Origin: JAXGQE01 sp040766585
Lineage (GTDB): Bacteria; Bacillota; SLNR01
Assembly (NCBI GenBank): GCA_040766585.1
Contig: JAXGQE010000003.1
Coordinates: 186,001-250,000, forward strand
DNA: 64,000 nucleotides
Reading direction: 5' to 3'
In this document: positions 61,831 through 64,000 of the stretch, piece by piece
How positions within the stretch are numbered: the first letter of the stretch is position 1
Layout: each line of letters starts with the position of its first letter
The notes under the pieces: model-generated
The model's database searches: none
Seen by the model: only the letters and a program-made list of their open reading frames with translations
What the model was told of the DNA's origin: nothing
Made by a program: the position numbers and the translations under genes

Positions 61831-64000
61831 ATGGTTGAGAGAGGATTTGAATTACTAGCACCTGCGGGTACATGGGATGCATTTGTGGCTGCGGTGAACA
61901 ACGGAGCCGATGCAGTATATCTCGGCGGGAAATTGTTTAATGCAAGAAGCTCAGCAGGGAATTTTGATTTGGATGAAATCGAATCCGCTGTGCATTATGC
62001 AAAGCAAAGAAAAGTGAAGATCTATGTTACTGTTAACACGCTTGTTCGTGATGAAGAGATGAACGAAGCGTTAGAATTTGTGGGCAACTTGTATCGAATC
62101 GGCGTTGACGCTGTTATTCTGCAAGGACATTGGGCTGGCTAGCATGATTAAAGAATTGTATCCCATTTGGCTTTATAAAGCACTCAGATGACGGTTCATA
62201 ACCAAGAAACCGCTTTGTTTCTTCAAAAAATGGGATTCAGTCGGATTATTATGGGCCGTCAGATGACAATGTCCCAATTGGTCGCTGTTCGCGGAGCAGT
62301 GGATATCGAAATTGAAGCAATATTTGCACACGGAGCACTGTGCATTTCATATTCGGGACAGTGTTTTGATGAGTAGTATGATTGGCGGAGCGAAGCAGCA
62401 ACCGGGGCCGATGTGCACAGCCCTGTCGTTTAAATTATGACTTATGTGGAAAAAAGAGTGGTTTAATTAACCATGACGAAGGGGCGCATTTACTCAGCAC
62501 CAAGGATTTGAATCTCATTACTGTGCTGCCTGAACTCTATCAAAACGGGATTAGCGGAATTAAGATTGAGGGAAGAATGAAACGCCCCGAATACGTAGCT
62601 ACAGTTGTTCGTATTTACCGGGAAGCAATTGATAGATTGCTTCAAACACCTGAAGAATACTATGTCGGTGCTGATGATTTGCGTCAGCTGGAGCAAATCT
62701 TTAATCGCGATTTCACAAAAGGATTCTTGTGGAATGAATCAGGCAAGAAACTTATGAGCCTGAAACGACCCAACAATAGAGGAGTGTTCATAGGAAGGAT
62801 TGTTGAAATCGATCCACCGAAGAAGATCATGAGAATTAAGTTGGAAAAAGATTTGTCTGTTGGGGATGGAATTGAGATTTGGGTATCCGTCGGAGGCAGA
62901 GTGGGTACAACCATAGAAAAAATGTATGTCAGTGATTCTGAAAGATCCGATGCTTATACGGGCGAAATTGCTACCATTTATGCAGAAGGAAATTTTCGTG
63001 TCGGTGACCGAGTTTTTCGGACTCATGATGAAAAGCTAATCTCAACCGCCCAAAAAACCTATATTGATGTTGAAACTGCCAGAAGGATTCCTCTGGAAGC
63101 CGACGTGAAGTTGAGACTCGGTGAACCGATGATCTTGACACTCAAAGATCCCAAAGGGAACATCGTACGAGAGGAATCGGACAGGATCAGCGAGAAGGCA
63201 TCCGCTTACCCGATGACAGAGAAACAAATAGAAAAGCAATTGGAGCGAACTGGGAATACCTCCTTTTCGATTAATACCTACTCCTGGAATATTGAACCGG
63301 GACTTTTTATGCCGGTCAGTATTATCAATGAACTTCGAAGAAAGGCCGTCAACAAAATGGAAGCCCTGTACGCACGTGAGTATGAGCCTTCAGGTTGGAA
63401 TATGGCTGAAAAGAGATTGCGATCCTATCTATCCCAATCGCCGTTTCGCAAAGGAAAAGAAGTGAAAAAAGTAATTCCAAGGCTGTCGGTAACAGTGGAT
63501 GAATAGGATGCCTTGGAAGCTGCGGCAAGATCGGGCGCCGATATAATCTATTGGGGTGGCGATTTATTGAATTGGAATACATCCGTCAGCTGGCCCGAGT
63601 TACAAAGTAGAGTTGATAAATCCAGCAGTAATCACGTGGAGTTAGTATTTGCCTATCCACGGATCACGAAAGACGAAGAGCAGAAGGAGATCGAAGAACG
63701 ATTTCTGTCAGATCGTGATTGCTTACCGAATTGGATTCGTATAGCGAATTGGGGGCAGCTAGCTACTGCAAATAATTTGAAAGCGTTGGTTTCAGTGGAT
63801 TATCCAATGTACGCCTTTAATAGTGCTTCCCTTGAATTCTATCATAAGATGGGAGCTTCAAGAGTTACGATTTCTCCGGAGCTGACGCTGGACCAGATTG
63901 CTGCTTTGCAGAAGCCGGATGGATTGCAGATTGAAGCACTGGTCCATGGGCAAATACCAGTGATGATTAGCGATTACTGTCCCATTAGTACTGTCATGGA
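61831..64000 (+). pseudogene. peptidase U32 family gene, broken at several points (3' end outside window)
   Basis: Starts at ATG 61831 after GGAGG with FELLAPAGTWDAFVAAVNNGADAVYLGG, the typical U32 N-terminus. The frame is lost near 62120 (one extra base, where DIGLASM should follow), again at about 62158-62190, near 62365 and 62390, and a TAG at 63504-63506 interrupts an otherwise continuous frame. In between lie the U32 signature (CAQPCRLNY, STKDLNLI, IEGRMKRPEYVA) and afterwards a DUF3656-like C-terminal region. U32 members modify or cleave proteins such as 23S-associated factors. Either a pseudogene or a run of sequence errors. Confidence 0.85.

Noticed and set aside
63504..63506. In-frame TAG in the U32 gene as a pyrrolysine codon
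   Set aside because: The same gene has several frameshifts, nothing else in the window suggests pyrrolysine use, and a single base change from a Leu codon explains it.

Overview
The window looks like chromosome of an anaerobic, low-to-mid GC Gram-positive bacterium of the class Clostridia (inference). The grounds are T-box leaders in front of thrS and tyrS, an infC-rpmI-rplT operon with an L20-type leader attenuator, a YqzL micro-protein, ferredoxin-linked 2-oxoacid oxidoreductase genes, several butyrate kinases, and a methionine sulfoxide reductase whose catalytic position is an in-frame UGA (selenocysteine). Most genes are intact and closely packed. The exceptions are three decayed or indel-ridden copies of one insertion sequence, an IS30-type element, a U32 peptidase gene broken at several points, and an acyltransferase-like gene with one frameshift.

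Layout. 1-2.6 kb: 3' part of a D-2-hydroxyacid dehydrogenase, then PspC-like, LiaF-like and C_GCAxxG_C_C genes ending at a terminator. 2.6-7.3 kb: three butyrate/branched-chain fatty acid kinase paralogues (minus strand) around a plus-strand pair of short chromate-transporter genes. 7.3-8.2 kb: no recognisable gene. 8.2-10.1 kb: phytoene/squalene synthase-like gene overlapping a polyprenyl diphosphate synthase gene. 10.6-13.9 kb: minus-strand operon of a membrane ferredoxin-reductase-like flavoprotein, a dihydrolipoamide-dehydrogenase-like flavoprotein and selenoprotein MsrA. 14.1-22 kb: tRNA-Pro, nagB, a transporter/MBL/ROK/amidohydrolase run, ychF and a conserved unknown gene. 22.2-26.8 kb: tandem dimer of an ISNCY/IS1202-type element, its first copy split by an IS30-type element. 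26.9-33.4 kb: guaB, a second 2-hydroxyacid dehydrogenase, a class A beta-lactamase-like hydrolase, murD and a cyclic amidohydrolase.

33.4-40 kb: five tRNA genes, the broken acyltransferase-like gene, tyrS with its T-box, a Y-family polymerase, an HTH-fused solitary DNA methyltransferase and two tRNAs. 40-46 kb: a complete oligopeptide ABC transporter operon. 46.2-53.1 kb: aldo/keto reductase, amidohydrolase, phosphoribosyltransferase, a four-subunit 2-oxoacid:ferredoxin oxidoreductase and an aminotransferase. 53.1-54.75 kb: third ISNCY copy, sitting 18 bp upstream of the thrS promoter. 54.75-64 kb: thrS, infC-rpmI-rplT, an RNA methyltransferase, yqzL, zapA, a CvpA-like gene, an alkaline-phosphatase-superfamily enzyme and the broken U32 peptidase gene.

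Working together (inference): peptide uptake by the Opp system, transamination, ferredoxin-dependent oxidation of 2-oxoacids to acyl-CoA, and ATP formation by acyl kinases would make an amino-acid-fermenting pathway. No phosphotransacylase is visible in the window to link acyl-CoA to the kinases. No CRISPR array, rRNA or prophage was seen.
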